From Physocladia obscura (Eukaryota > Chytridiomycota > Chytridiomycetes > Chytridiales > Chytriomycetaceae): a DNA stretch of 12,337 nt. A model generated the notes under the pieces. It did not search any database. It was given only the letters and a program-made list of their open reading frames with translations, and was not told the DNA's origin. The position numbers and the translations under genes are program-made. The first letter of the stretch is position 1, and each line of letters starts with the position of its first letter. The stretch covers positions 1 to 12,337 of the forward strand of contig JADGJH010001038.1 in the NCBI GenBank assembly GCA_027596945.1, written 5' to 3'. This document shows, piece by piece, positions 1 through 8,875 of this stretch.

Positions 1-102
1 CGCGTTCCAATACACCCGCCAAACCCCTTCCCTTTCTTAACCCCAAAAAAAAAATTTTTTCCCCCCTGTTAAATTTTTCCAAAAAAAAAAAAAAAAAAAA
101 AG
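1..102 (+). other. Probable intron part with homopolymer runs
   Basis: No coding frame is convincing here. The stretch contains successive runs of A, T and C (about 45-66) and a run of 21 A at 81-101 that leads into the inferred acceptor at 101-102. It is best read as the 3' part of an intron of the partial gene that ends at 177. Homopolymer lengths could be assembly-sensitive. Confidence 0.35.
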
Positions 103-177
103 ATCACTGAAAAGTATGGTTTGATCTGCCGCGACGATTCTGTCGAAGGATTGCGATTTTACGAAAACATATTTTGA
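103..177 (+). CDS. Last exon of an unidentified plus-strand gene (partial)
   Basis: The reading frame from 103 to the TGA at 175-177 gives 24 residues that start ITEKYGLICRDD and end LRFYENIF. It is preceded by an AG at 102 after a run of 21 A, which fits the AAG-type acceptors used elsewhere in this window. An AATAAA at 177-182 overlaps the stop codon, as expected for a real gene end. The remainder of the gene lies to the left of the window. I do not recognise the family; the ending loosely recalls the C-terminus of some acetyltransferases, but this is too short to support a call. The gene is convergent with the exportin-2 gene. Confidence 0.5.
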   Translation: MTEKYGLICRDDSVEGLRFYENIF

Positions 178-182
178 ATAAA
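177..182 (+). terminator. Poly(A) signal AATAAA of the partial plus-strand gene
   Basis: Canonical AATAAA whose first base is the last base of the TGA stop at 175-177. It lies 12 bp from the opposite-strand signal of exportin-2. Confidence 0.5.
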
Positions 183-188
183 CTTATC

Positions 189-194
189 TTTATT
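189..194 (-). terminator. Poly(A) signal AATAAA of the exportin-2 gene
   Basis: TTTATT on the plus strand reads AATAAA on the minus strand, 57 bp beyond the exportin-2 stop codon (251-253). Cleavage 10-30 nt further on would fall inside the terminal coding exon of the convergent gene, so the two transcripts probably overlap. Confidence 0.6.
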
Positions 195-250
195 CCTTGA
201 TGACTTAGGCATCCAATAGCAAAAAACAAACATAAAACAACAATCACAGT

Positions 251-3200
251 TCAAGAGAGAAAAGCGAAATTTTCAGGTGGAATTCTTGCAGCTCCGGGGC
301 TGCTTCGGAAAGCTGTCATTCGTTGCACAAAGTATTGCTTCGGATCCACTGCCCGAACTCCAGCAGCAGTTCCACCACTCTTTTTGGCTGGAGCAGAAAG
401 TCGCGCAAACGACGCTTGGTAACCAGCCTCCTCAACATCTGCAATGTAAAACTCATCTTCGGCATTCAAATCGGCATTTTCAGCAGCAGGAATCTTAATG
501 AGCTGAATTTGAGTCTCAATGATCAATGGCCTAAAAGAAGAATTTGGATTTTCGTAAACGACACAAACAAGAATAAAATATGGAAACTCACCAAAGAGAA
601 AGATATTGATCAGAAATAATAATTGAGCTCCCAGTTAACAAGTTTGTCATTCCAATAATAAAAAGTTTCCTTTCTTCGGGTTGCACCATTTCGGCAAGTC
701 CAGGAAGAATAATCGACGTGAACAAATCCTTAAACAGTCTAAATAACGTTTACATTAGTTACTTCATACGATTTGAAGAGAAATGGAAACTCACAAAGGT
801 TGAATAGACTCGAATATGCCAATGACGGAATCAGGATTGATTCCTTCTTTTTGCATAATAAACAAGTTACAAAGAAATTTCAAGAAACAATTGATGAATT
901 TGTCAGTTCTACTTGATTTAATTCTCTGCAAAAGCAACAAAAAGATGTTTTTGTTGAAATTGGCGAGGTCGGAGCTAGTATATTAAGAAAAAAAATTATT
1001 TTTTAAAAAAATTTTCGAAAACATAGCCTCCAAACTACCTTGACACATTTTCATAGACGGACAGAATAAGATCCATTCCAAAATTATCATTCATTCGTGA
1101 AGAAATAAGTTTGTGATATATTCCGAGAATTGGTGTCAACTGATTTCCTTGTACGATTTGCGATGCTCCCTTTTCGAGGAATGATTCCAACAAGCCAACC
1201 AACGCCGGAATATTTCCTTGAAGGAATTAATCACCAATTAAAATTTGTTTTTAAGCTGAGGAAATTTTTTACCATGCGATTCCCACAGAGCTGGAGTCAG
1301 CAAAGGCTGCAACATTACAGAGTATGCAGGAGGAATTCCAGCCTCTTTGTGAATTGACAACATTTGCGACATGAGCTGAAATACGTATGGCATAAACTCG
1401 GCAACATCTTGCTGCAAAATACTTTGAAATGGTGGAAACAAGAAGGTTTCAAATTCTGACACAACTTGGGAATTGTTTTGGCAGACATTTCTAGTAAAAG
1501 TAGGATTCAGTGCAAAAAACTATTAGTTTCTGTGGACTTGGATTTCAAAACACGAACCTTATTAAAATTCCCACAGTCTCAAACGCATAGTGGTTAAACT
1601 TTGGATTACTTGGATTTTTGGCGATTGCATCGATAATCTTAGTCAGTCTAGTCAAAAGTTGGCTCACATATGATGTAGCATCATCACGCGCAATTAATAC
1701 AACTCGCATCAATGCTAAATAATCAAGAATTAAAATCAAAAAGAAAAGAACATATATCAAACAAACCTTTCATCAAATAGTCATTTTCCGCAAGCTTTTC
1801 CGATGAACTTCCATTAGTTTCAATAATATCGAAAATTCGCAGCAGAATGGCTTGTGTGTATTGCTGAATATCGACGTTGGTGAACATGGTTTTCGAACCA
1901 GCCTTCATTGCCAAAATTCGTTCGATGCAAACAGATGCGTACGTGAATACGGCATAATTAGTGGATGATAAATGTTGGACAATGAATGGGAAAACTTGGA
2001 GCAGTTGCTCTTTCGAAAGCTGAAAGGAAAAAAAACTTCTAAATTAAATTGAGAGCAAAATTTTGAATTTTCACCTGGTTTCTAAAAGTCAAAACATATT
2101 TTAACGCATCAACTTTGATAATAGACTCCGTTGGCCCATTTACTGGTGACTGAAGATCTGGTAGAACGTTTGACGCAAATACGGAGATAGTGTCAATATA
2201 TTCATTCACGGAGGTAACACCACTCTGCAACGATGAAGCTTTTGCCGAAACCGCAATAATTAAATATAAAGCTGAATCTTTGGCTTTCCAGTTCATTTTG
2301 ATATCCCGGGAATATTCCTGGATACATAATAATTTTAAAAAAGTATTACCAAAGAAGTTCGAAAAAATACCCCAAGTAAAAGACCTAAATATTCAGATAA
2401 AATGGATGTTATTTCTTGCGCGAAGTGCGCGAGTAGCCCTCTAATCAAATCGGTTGCGGCACCGCGGCGTGTTCCCATTTCTAGAAAGTATGTTAATAGA
2501 CAGAATACAATTGGAAGAATAATAAAACCTGATCCTTCAAGATCTCGGCGAATATATTCCATGGGTTCATCTTGAAACAATTCAACATCCGCTTCTGCTC
2601 ATTCGAAATGTTAAATCAACAAGTGGCCCTGACAGAAAAATCAAACCTCTCAGCGTCATATTTGGAATAATGATACTTTGACAAATGTTTTTTAAAACCT
2701 CTGGACTGAACATATGCTTGTGTCTGACAGGACGAACAACAGCAACGAGAAATCCGATCGCTTTGCTCACAAGCTTTTAAAAAAAAAAAAATTTGTGAAA
2801 AACAAAAACACATCCTCAAAAAATATACTTCGTCATATTTCGGTTGCAAACCAGTCGTTACTAGCACGCCCCAAACAGTTTCGACAAATTGCGGAAGTGT
2901 TTTAAAATCTTCTTCGTATTTGCTTCCATACAAATCGATAATTTCGCAAATAGATGATTTAACTTTTTCAATTGGCCCGACTTCCTCATTATCCTTTGAA
3001 AAGTTTTTTAAGAGAAAATAATAAAAATAGAGAAAAAAAGGGAAAATACCCGTGTTTCAAGCGCAGGGTTGTTGTACAAAAGATATTTTTTCAGTAACGC
3101 CATTAGTGCCTCGTGATTGTCTTCGAAAAACTCTGGATATTCTTGACAGTTCAAACTATAGAAGATTTTCGTGAGAAGCAGGATACTGTTGAAAAGAACA

Positions 3201-4293
3201 GCCAATGCTTTTGGATTTCCAGAATTGCTGTCGACAAGTGCATCGGTCGCCTATATCATATCAGCAACACCACAACAACAACAAAACAGTACCTTAAAAA
3301 ATTCAAAAAATGGGAGGGCAAACTGATCAAGGACCATTTTAATTTCCGCAAAGAGTTTGTTGGATTCGACTTGATGCCTCCATCTAAATATACATTTAGT
3401 GAAGAGGAAATGGGGCAACAAAAAAAAAACAGAAAAAACCAAAAAAAACCGGACCTTTTGAAAATCGAATGGGCAGTTTGCAATACACCAACATTGATGT
3501 CGTAGTTTGAAGCATCAAGTTTGCTGACAAGCAGCTTTTAAAAAAAATATTGCGTATCTTGATCAGAGTTGAAAGACGGGATTTAAAAAAATAACAACGG
3601 AACTAACAGGAACAAGGTTCGGCCACTGATCCGGAAAATCCGTGTCGGCAATCATTGTTACAGCCTCGCTAAGTTGTAACTGGATGGCATTCGGGGATGA
3701 AATCATCAGGTCGACAATTGCTGTTTTGATTGCAACGCGATCGTCGGCAGCGATGCGATCGGGCGTGTCAGGCTTTTTTTTTTTTGTTTTGTTTCGTTTT
3801 TCGCGTTAAAATCATGAGTCCGAACACAATCTCTCAAAAATAATAAACAAAAGAAGCTTATTCTGCGTCTATCCAACCCCACGACTCCCCCCTCCGAATC
3901 TCGCTAATCAAAACGCTACGCATTCGCATGAAGGTTTCATTAACGCCAACAATTTGAAACAAACCTGCACCGCCCACAGACGCTTGATGAGATTTTTGAA
4001 ATAGACGGCACTAGTTACGCGCACACCAAGGTCCGAATGGGCCGCAACGACGCGCAACAATGCCAGTGGGAAACCTGGCGTTTGTTCGGCGGAGGATAGT
4101 GCGGCTTCGGCTGTGGATAAGATTGGATTAGTTCACTTTGCCTTATTGTTCGAATTTTCCATCGAGTTCGATTTCGTTCTGTTCAAGTGCCCGTTGCACG
4201 CATGCATTGAATTTTGTCCAGCTTACCGCTCGCTCGTGTCTCTTGGTGCGCGCTCAGCGTGTTTTGGATGTGCTGTGCGATTGCTTGTTCCAT
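251..4293 (-). CDS. CSE1: Exportin-2 (CSE1/CAS), importin-alpha re-export receptor
   Basis: Karyopherin that exports importin-alpha from the nucleus with RanGTP after cargo release. The gene was rebuilt by hand as 18 exons, written high to low: 4293-4227, 4110-3965, 3772-3608, 3534-3455, 3383-3293, 3250-3050, 2993-2829, 2773-2647, 2594-2529, 2480-2371, 2317-2075, 2019-1767, 1714-1558, 1490-1273, 1216-1039, 974-795, 738-592, 530-251. All phases join without a frameshift and give 957 residues, close to the known length of yeast and human orthologues (about 960-970). Family landmarks in order are an importin-beta N-terminal-type region (VTSAVYFKNLIKRLW, exon 2), QTAHSIFKR (exon 4), IFYSLNCQEYPEFFEDN (exon 6), EYIRRDLEGS (exon 9), FRNQ (exon 11), EFMPYVFQLMS (exon 14) and FYIADVEEAGYQASFARL near the C-terminus. 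The ATG at 4291-4293 gives the expected short N-terminus before helix 1. The first exon uses the GTAAGC donor at 4226-4221. Single copy, apparently intact and functional. Confidence 0.95.
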
Positions 4294-4374
4294 TGTTTTG
4301 TTTTTGACACAAAAAAATAGTTATTTCTTTTTTTTTTCAGTAAACCCAATAATACCAAAAGTAAATATAAATCC
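4294..4374 (-). promoter_or_regulatory. 81-bp tandem intergenic region (ABCG 3' end / CSE1 promoter)
   Basis: This AT-rich stretch separates the transporter stop (TAA, 4375-4377) from the exportin-2 ATG. It must hold both the 3' UTR of the upstream gene and the core promoter and 5' UTR of CSE1. I find no AATAAA on the minus strand here; there is an A-rich tract (about 4329-4338 on the plus strand as T) and no clear TATA box. Confidence 0.4.
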
Positions 4375-7300
4375 TTAAACCTTCCCCGATTTTTCGCTAC
4401 GAAATAAAAAATTTGCTTTCAAAGTAATCCACAAGTAAGAGAATCGCGACCAGTTCAGAACAACCAAAAATAAGCCAAACGAAACAATGCGGTACCCAAT
4501 CGACACGGCAACCATAACCAAGGCATTTCTCGTAGTTTTTCCAAATTGATACCCATAACTTTCCGACACATATTCAAGATTAACAGTTGCCCCATAGGGC
4601 TCAGCCCAGAGAGCATATTGAGCTTCAGCCATCCACCGATTCACACCAATATCCATCACAAACACATATCCGTCACTTGTAGCATCCGCCAATGACGGTC
4701 CAAACCCACATAGTACTTGCCAAATCAAGCCAATTGTCACAGCAAGTAACGGTGCATTTTCCCTTCGCACCATCATGGACACAATCTGCGCCATCCCGTA
4801 CATACCAAAGAAATTAAGCAAAATCAGCAGAAACTGTAGCCCAACATCAATCGGCGGTGTCGACAAGAAATAATAAAACCCGGCAAAATGCCCTGCCGAA
4901 AGCGTGATGCGATACAGAATGCTAATGTTTTTGCCGACAAAGTACGCTGTCATGTCGTGGCCAGCCTCGAATTCGCGTATGTACACAGCCTTTTCTTCGC
5001 CAAAAACTTTAACGCCAGACGGGGCGGCTGCGAGTGCGATTGCGATCCCAATAAGCATGCCATATAACGCGTTGAACCAGTATGTTGGCGCGGCTGATAG
5101 GCTAGTGTATGGATAGATGTAATGACCTGAGAATGTGTTACCACCCGATGCGATTCCCATGATTCCACCAGCAAGGAGTCCGACAAATACTTCCAAGATG
5201 AATGCACCGACGAGGCGGTATTGTTGGAGAATGTACCGGTTGTGTGCGATTCCAAGTTGACGGATGAACGAAGCTCCCCGAAGTTTTGCGATTTGTTCCA
5301 TTGACGCTAGTGAATATTTGTCTGATTGGTTCTGTTGCTGCTGATCTTGCTGAGAATTTGATGCCGAATTTTGTAATGACTTCCATGAATCTACTATCCT
5401 ATCTACAGAAATTAAAGTCTTGTTTGCTGCCGCTTGTCCGCGCCCAGAGAGTATATCCATCAACGTATCTGCATCGTTGGACACAGGCTCGAAATGAAAT
5501 CCTAATGCTTGATAATATGGTTTTGCTTCAGGAACAGGTCCAAAATAAGCAGTTCGACCACCAGGAGCAATCATGAGCACATCATCAAACGATTCGAATA
5601 TTTCTGCGCGCGGTTGATGAATAACAGCAACAATCGTAAGACCAAGACGAGAAATCGACCGAAGAATTCTGACTGAATCCAATGCTGAAGTGCTACAAAA
5701 AAAAAAATTAAAAAAATTAAAAAAGAAAAACTCAGATTGGAACACTGGAAAAAAAAACTCAAGTCAATCCAAAAACAGGATGAAGTTACCTGTCTAAACC
5801 TGACGTAGGTTCGTCAAGGAAAACGGACAATGGAGCTGCAGCTAATTCTATTCCAATATTGACTCTTTTGCGTTGACCACCAGAAATTCCTCGAATAAGA
5901 GTATTTCCAATACGTTTATGAGCAACATGGCTCAGGCTAATATTACATATTTTTTAAGCAAAAAGATTGGAAAAAATCCATATAAAAAAAAAAATTGCAT
6001 GTTTACTTTAACGCGTTTAGAATGGCATCTACATGATCGTCAACTTCCTTGTTTGTCCAGGTATTAGGTAGTCGAGCACGCGCTGAATAACGAATGTTTT
6101 CCCGGACTGTCAGCTCTTCGATCATAACATCATCTTGAGGCACGTAACCAATAATTTTGCGGTATTTGTTCATTTCAGTAACGGCATTGTTGATTTTGAG
6201 TGTCCCTGATGTTCTGGCAACTTTACCCATCAATACACTCATGAAAGTGGTTTTTCCGGCACCTTTTTTGTTGTGTTTTGTGTTGTATAGAGTTACATTT
6301 TTTGTTAGATATGTTCAACACGATTTGACAAAACAAACCAGATGGTCCCATAATGGCAGTCATTCTTCCGGCCTTAATGGCCCCTGAAACACCCTGTAAA
6401 ATATTCTTGCCATCAGGCAACCTTAAACTGAGAGAATCAAACTCGTAATTCATATGCAAGTCATCGCGCCCATCGAGACCCTTGTTGAATCCAGCAGTCA
6501 ACGCCTTTATGCTTGCATCAATGTGGAGGAATTTGTCGTCACTGGTAAAATTTCTACTGTCGCTATCGGCGCTCGCACTGCCGTCAGTAACAGCGGGTGA
6601 CGGAGTGTTTGCGTTTAGTTGCTGCTTGACGGATGAGGGTGGAGGTGGTGCGAGAGATGCGCTGCGGGAGTCGCGCAGACGGAGAATGATGAAAATAACG
6701 GCAAGACAAATATCAATAATGAGAAGAATGACAATAAGCCCATAATGCTGTTGAAATTTTGCGCTGGCATTGCAAATGGACATGAAACTGCACTTTATTG
6801 GTGCAGTTTGACCGCTGAGACAATAGCTTCCTGGCGGACTAAGAAAATAATGGTTTACTTGACTGTTTTATTTTCGCATAATGTAGCATTTACCATGCAA
6901 GTGCAGTTTTATAATCAGGGCAGTACCAGCCTGGCGGACATGCCATTGGTTCAAAAAGGCCTTGGGGGTAGTTGCAAGCCTGGCCATAGGATCGATCGAA
7001 AAAACAAACTGCGTCTGGTGGGCAAGAGACTGGAAACGTTGCATTGTTGTTGATGTCGAGATATGGACAGAAAAAGCCCGGCCTGATTTTGTTGAACATT
7101 TTACGCCAAGGTTTTTAGGGGTTTTAAATATTTTAATCAGTTTTGATGACAAAGTGGGAAGAACTGTAGGACAAGAAAGAGGTGAGTCCAGGAGTAAACC
7201 AAGAACTGGACATTACGGATGCAACAGATAAACAAACCTGCACGCATTCTCAACAGTGACTGGTAGTGAATTGTTTACGGTAAAGTCGAGGGCAAGACCG

Positions 7301-7455
7301 ACTTGTTGCAACGGCGCCGAGAAACAACCGTACCCAGGACCCAGCAATGAAGGCAGCGACACGGATAGAGGAGGCAGCACCCATTGCGATCCCGGGACTG
7401 GAGGATTTGCTGTGAATGGATTGGAGAGATCGGAACCAAAACTGGCAATGGACAT
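4375..7455 (-). CDS. ABCG-family (ADP1/plant ABCG24-28 type) half-transporter with Cys-rich N-terminus
   Basis: ATP-driven membrane transporter; substrate unknown. Six exons, high to low: 7455-7238, 7082-6894, 6838-6339, 6262-6007, 5936-5790, 5692-4375, which join in frame to 875 residues. Residues about 70-160 form a Cys-rich extracellular segment with repeated CPPGxYC-type motifs. A membrane span follows ([19 protein letters not shown]), then a Pro/Ser-rich linker. The nucleotide-binding domain shows Walker A GPSGAGKTT (300-308), Q-loop Gln345, signature ISGGQRKR (405-412), Walker B VFLDEP (426-431) and H-loop His462. The C-terminal ABC2-type domain has about six hydrophobic spans. This domain order is that of yeast Adp1 and plant ABCG24/28 proteins, but those are longer (over 1000 residues). 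The first in-frame ATG is at 7455; the resulting N-terminus has no obvious signal peptide, so an unseen 5' exon is possible. Introns interrupt Walker A after the first Gly codon base and cut after Walker B. Confidence 0.9.
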
Positions 7456-7610
7456 TGAACTGAAGACTTTATCAGCTAAATTGTTTTTTTTTTTTTTGTT
7501 TTTTTTCACTTTCCGATATTTGAATAGGGTTTGTGGCGTGAGTCGGACTCGTTAGTCAGGTCTTTCAAGAGGTTGATAAATAAGATATATTTCTCGTCAG
7601 AGGAACAGGA
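7456..7610. promoter_or_regulatory. Divergent promoter region with poly(dA:dT) tract
   Basis: These 155 bp lie between the start codons of the minus-strand transporter and the plus-strand hydrolase. They contain T runs of 14 (7484-7497) and about 8 (7499-7506) bases, a type of poly(dA:dT) tract known to exclude nucleosomes at compact promoters. No minus-strand ATG occurs between 7456 and 7610, which supports 7455 as the transporter start unless a further exon lies beyond. No clear TATA box was seen. Confidence 0.5.
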
Positions 7611-8585
7611 ATGGTTCCAACTGTGCAGCTTGCACATGAAATACACGGGGCACTAACGTCAAAGTCGCCGGTGGTGGTGATGCACGGATTGTTTGGGTCG
7701 AAACAGAACTGGCGCGCGTTGGGGAAGCAGCTGGCGCATCGCACGGCTCGCCAGGTGGTGGCCGTCGACCTGCGCAACCACGGCGACTCGCTGCACGCCG
7801 AACCCCACAACTACCGCGCAATGGCCGCCGACGTCCGCGCCCTGTGCGATACCCTGTACCCGGTCGTCTCGCCTGTCATTCTGGGCCACTCTATGTAAAC
7901 ACCTACGTTTCTTTGCTTCTTTTAAGCCCCTTACAGATTCTTTTCACCTCTTTACTGCCATCCAGCCCCATTCCACCTCATTGACAACCCCCTCTTTAAC
8001 TCCCCTTCGACACTATTAACTTGTAGGGGCGGCAAGACCGCCATGCTCCTTGCGCTCGAGTCGCCCAGTCGCTTCTCCGCCCTCGTTTCCGTCGACATAG
8101 CCCCGCGCAACCTCAACCTCACCTCCCTCTTTGGCTCCTACATTGACTCCATGCGGAGTGTCATAGACGCCAAAGTCTCGTCACACAAAGAAGCTGACGC
8201 AATCCTCGCAAAATCAATCCCCGAACTGTCAATCAGACAGTTCCTCCTGACTAACCTCAAATTCTCTCCTTCTGCTTCTGCTTCTTCTCCGTCTCTCGCC
8301 TTTCGCGTCAATCTCAATGTTCTTTACGATGCTCTCAAGTCAAACCCCAACGGCAACATTGGCATTGCTGGTTTCCCCGAAACAGAAGGCAGCTACAATG
8401 GTCCGGCCCTCTTTATCCGCGGGCTCAAGTCTGGCTATGTGCCAGACTCGAGCATTCCGCGTATCAAGCAACTGTTTCCTGCAGCCCAAATTGTTGGCAT
8501 TGAAGGCGCCGGCCATTGGGTTCACAGCGAAAAACCAGTCGAGTTTGTCAAGGCTTTAGAAGATTTCCTGAAAGATGTAGATTAA
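7611..8585 (+). CDS. ABHD11: Alpha/beta hydrolase of the ABHD11 / YbfF / Imo32 type
   Basis: Serine hydrolase of the esterase-like ABHD11 family; eukaryotic members are generally mitochondrial. Two exons, 7611-7894 and 8027-8585, join through the 132-bp intron (GTAAAC to TGTAG) to 280 residues. The oxyanion-loop motif HGLFGSKQNW is at residues 25-34, VDLRNHGDS follows, the nucleophile elbow GHSMGGK has Ser94, and GAGHWVHSEKP carries the catalytic His258. The family-typical RQFLLTNL and FRVNLNVLYDAL segments are present. The catalytic acid was not assigned. Length is within the family range (about 250-340). The start at 7611 leaves only 24 residues before HGLFG and no obvious mitochondrial presequence, so an upstream start or exon cannot be excluded, though the divergent gene leaves little room. 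The first exon is clearly GC-rich compared with the intron. Confidence 0.93.
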
Positions 8586-8591
8586 TCATTA

Positions 8592-8597
8592 AATAAA
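8592..8597 (+). terminator. Poly(A) signal AATAAA of the ABHD11-like gene
   Basis: Canonical AATAAA 7 bp after the TAA stop at 8583-8585, just before the inverted-repeat element. Confidence 0.6.
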
Positions 8598-8613
8598 ACT
8601 TTTTTGGTTATTG

Positions 8614-8674
8614 GAGAGATTTTGCAAAATGGAATTCCTTGTGAGAATTCACTGTGAGCCCACATGAAGTTCTT
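8614..8674 (+). repeat. Left terminal inverted repeat
   Basis: Left arm of the MITE-like element; pairs with 8766-8826 in reverse complement. The outer 16 bases are identical in both arms. Confidence 0.75.
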
Positions 8675-8765
8675 AGAATTCCTCTTAATGAAACAAAACC
8701 GGAAATCCTTATAAAGGACTTCTTCATTTAAGCATTAGGTATTTGTTTTGTCAAACTTTGTTTTA

Positions 8766-8826
8766 AGGAATTTCATATGGTCCCACAGTGAATTCTCACA
8801 AAGAATTCTGTTTTGCAAAATCTCTC
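8766..8826 (-). repeat. Right terminal inverted repeat
   Basis: Right arm of the MITE-like element; its outer end TTTTGCAAAATCTCTC (8811-8826) is the exact complement of the left outer end. It ends 49 bp before the start codon of the DNAJC9-like gene. Confidence 0.75.
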
Positions 8827-8875
8827 TATTATTGAAGGAAAGTTAAGTTCGGACATTTTGAATTTTTTTGATAAA

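Larger units (their letters stand above)
8614..8826. mobile_element. MITE-like element with ~60-bp terminal inverted repeats
   Basis: The two ends match as inverted repeats. Both arms begin GAGAGATTTTGCAAAA, and after a two-base difference continue with GAATTC, then TTGTGAGAATTCACTGTG, then similar bases through ATGAA. About 60 bp per arm (8614 to about 8674, and about 8766 to 8826) match with roughly eight differences. The 8 bp on the left (GGTTATTG, 8606-8613) and on the right (TATTATTG, 8827-8834) share six of eight bases and may be a degenerate 8-bp target site duplication. The centre carries a TCCTT-ATA-AAGGA hairpin (8706-8718). No coding capacity. Length (213 bp), TIRs and non-coding interior fit a miniature inverted-repeat transposable element; an 8-bp duplication would suit a hAT-like parent, but this is inference. 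Confidence 0.75.

Noticed and set aside
2357..2400. Alternative CSE1 donor (TTTAG|GTCTTT) in exon 10
   Set aside because: It puts the following exon out of frame; the GGG|GTATTT donor keeps phase and restores the expected helix length.
3113..3505. Plus-strand open frame of 130 codons
   Set aside because: It runs antisense through exons 4-6 of CSE1 and the introns between them, which are well supported by homology and splicing.
7565..7821. Minus-strand open frames over the first hydrolase exon
   Set aside because: GC-rich shadow of the ABHD11-like exon; the plus strand carries HGLFG and GHSMGG motifs. They do not supply a convincing leader exon for the transporter.
8813..8875. Upstream in-frame extension of the DNAJC9-like protein into the MITE
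   Set aside because: The frame is open but has no ATG before 8876; use of a non-ATG start would need evidence.
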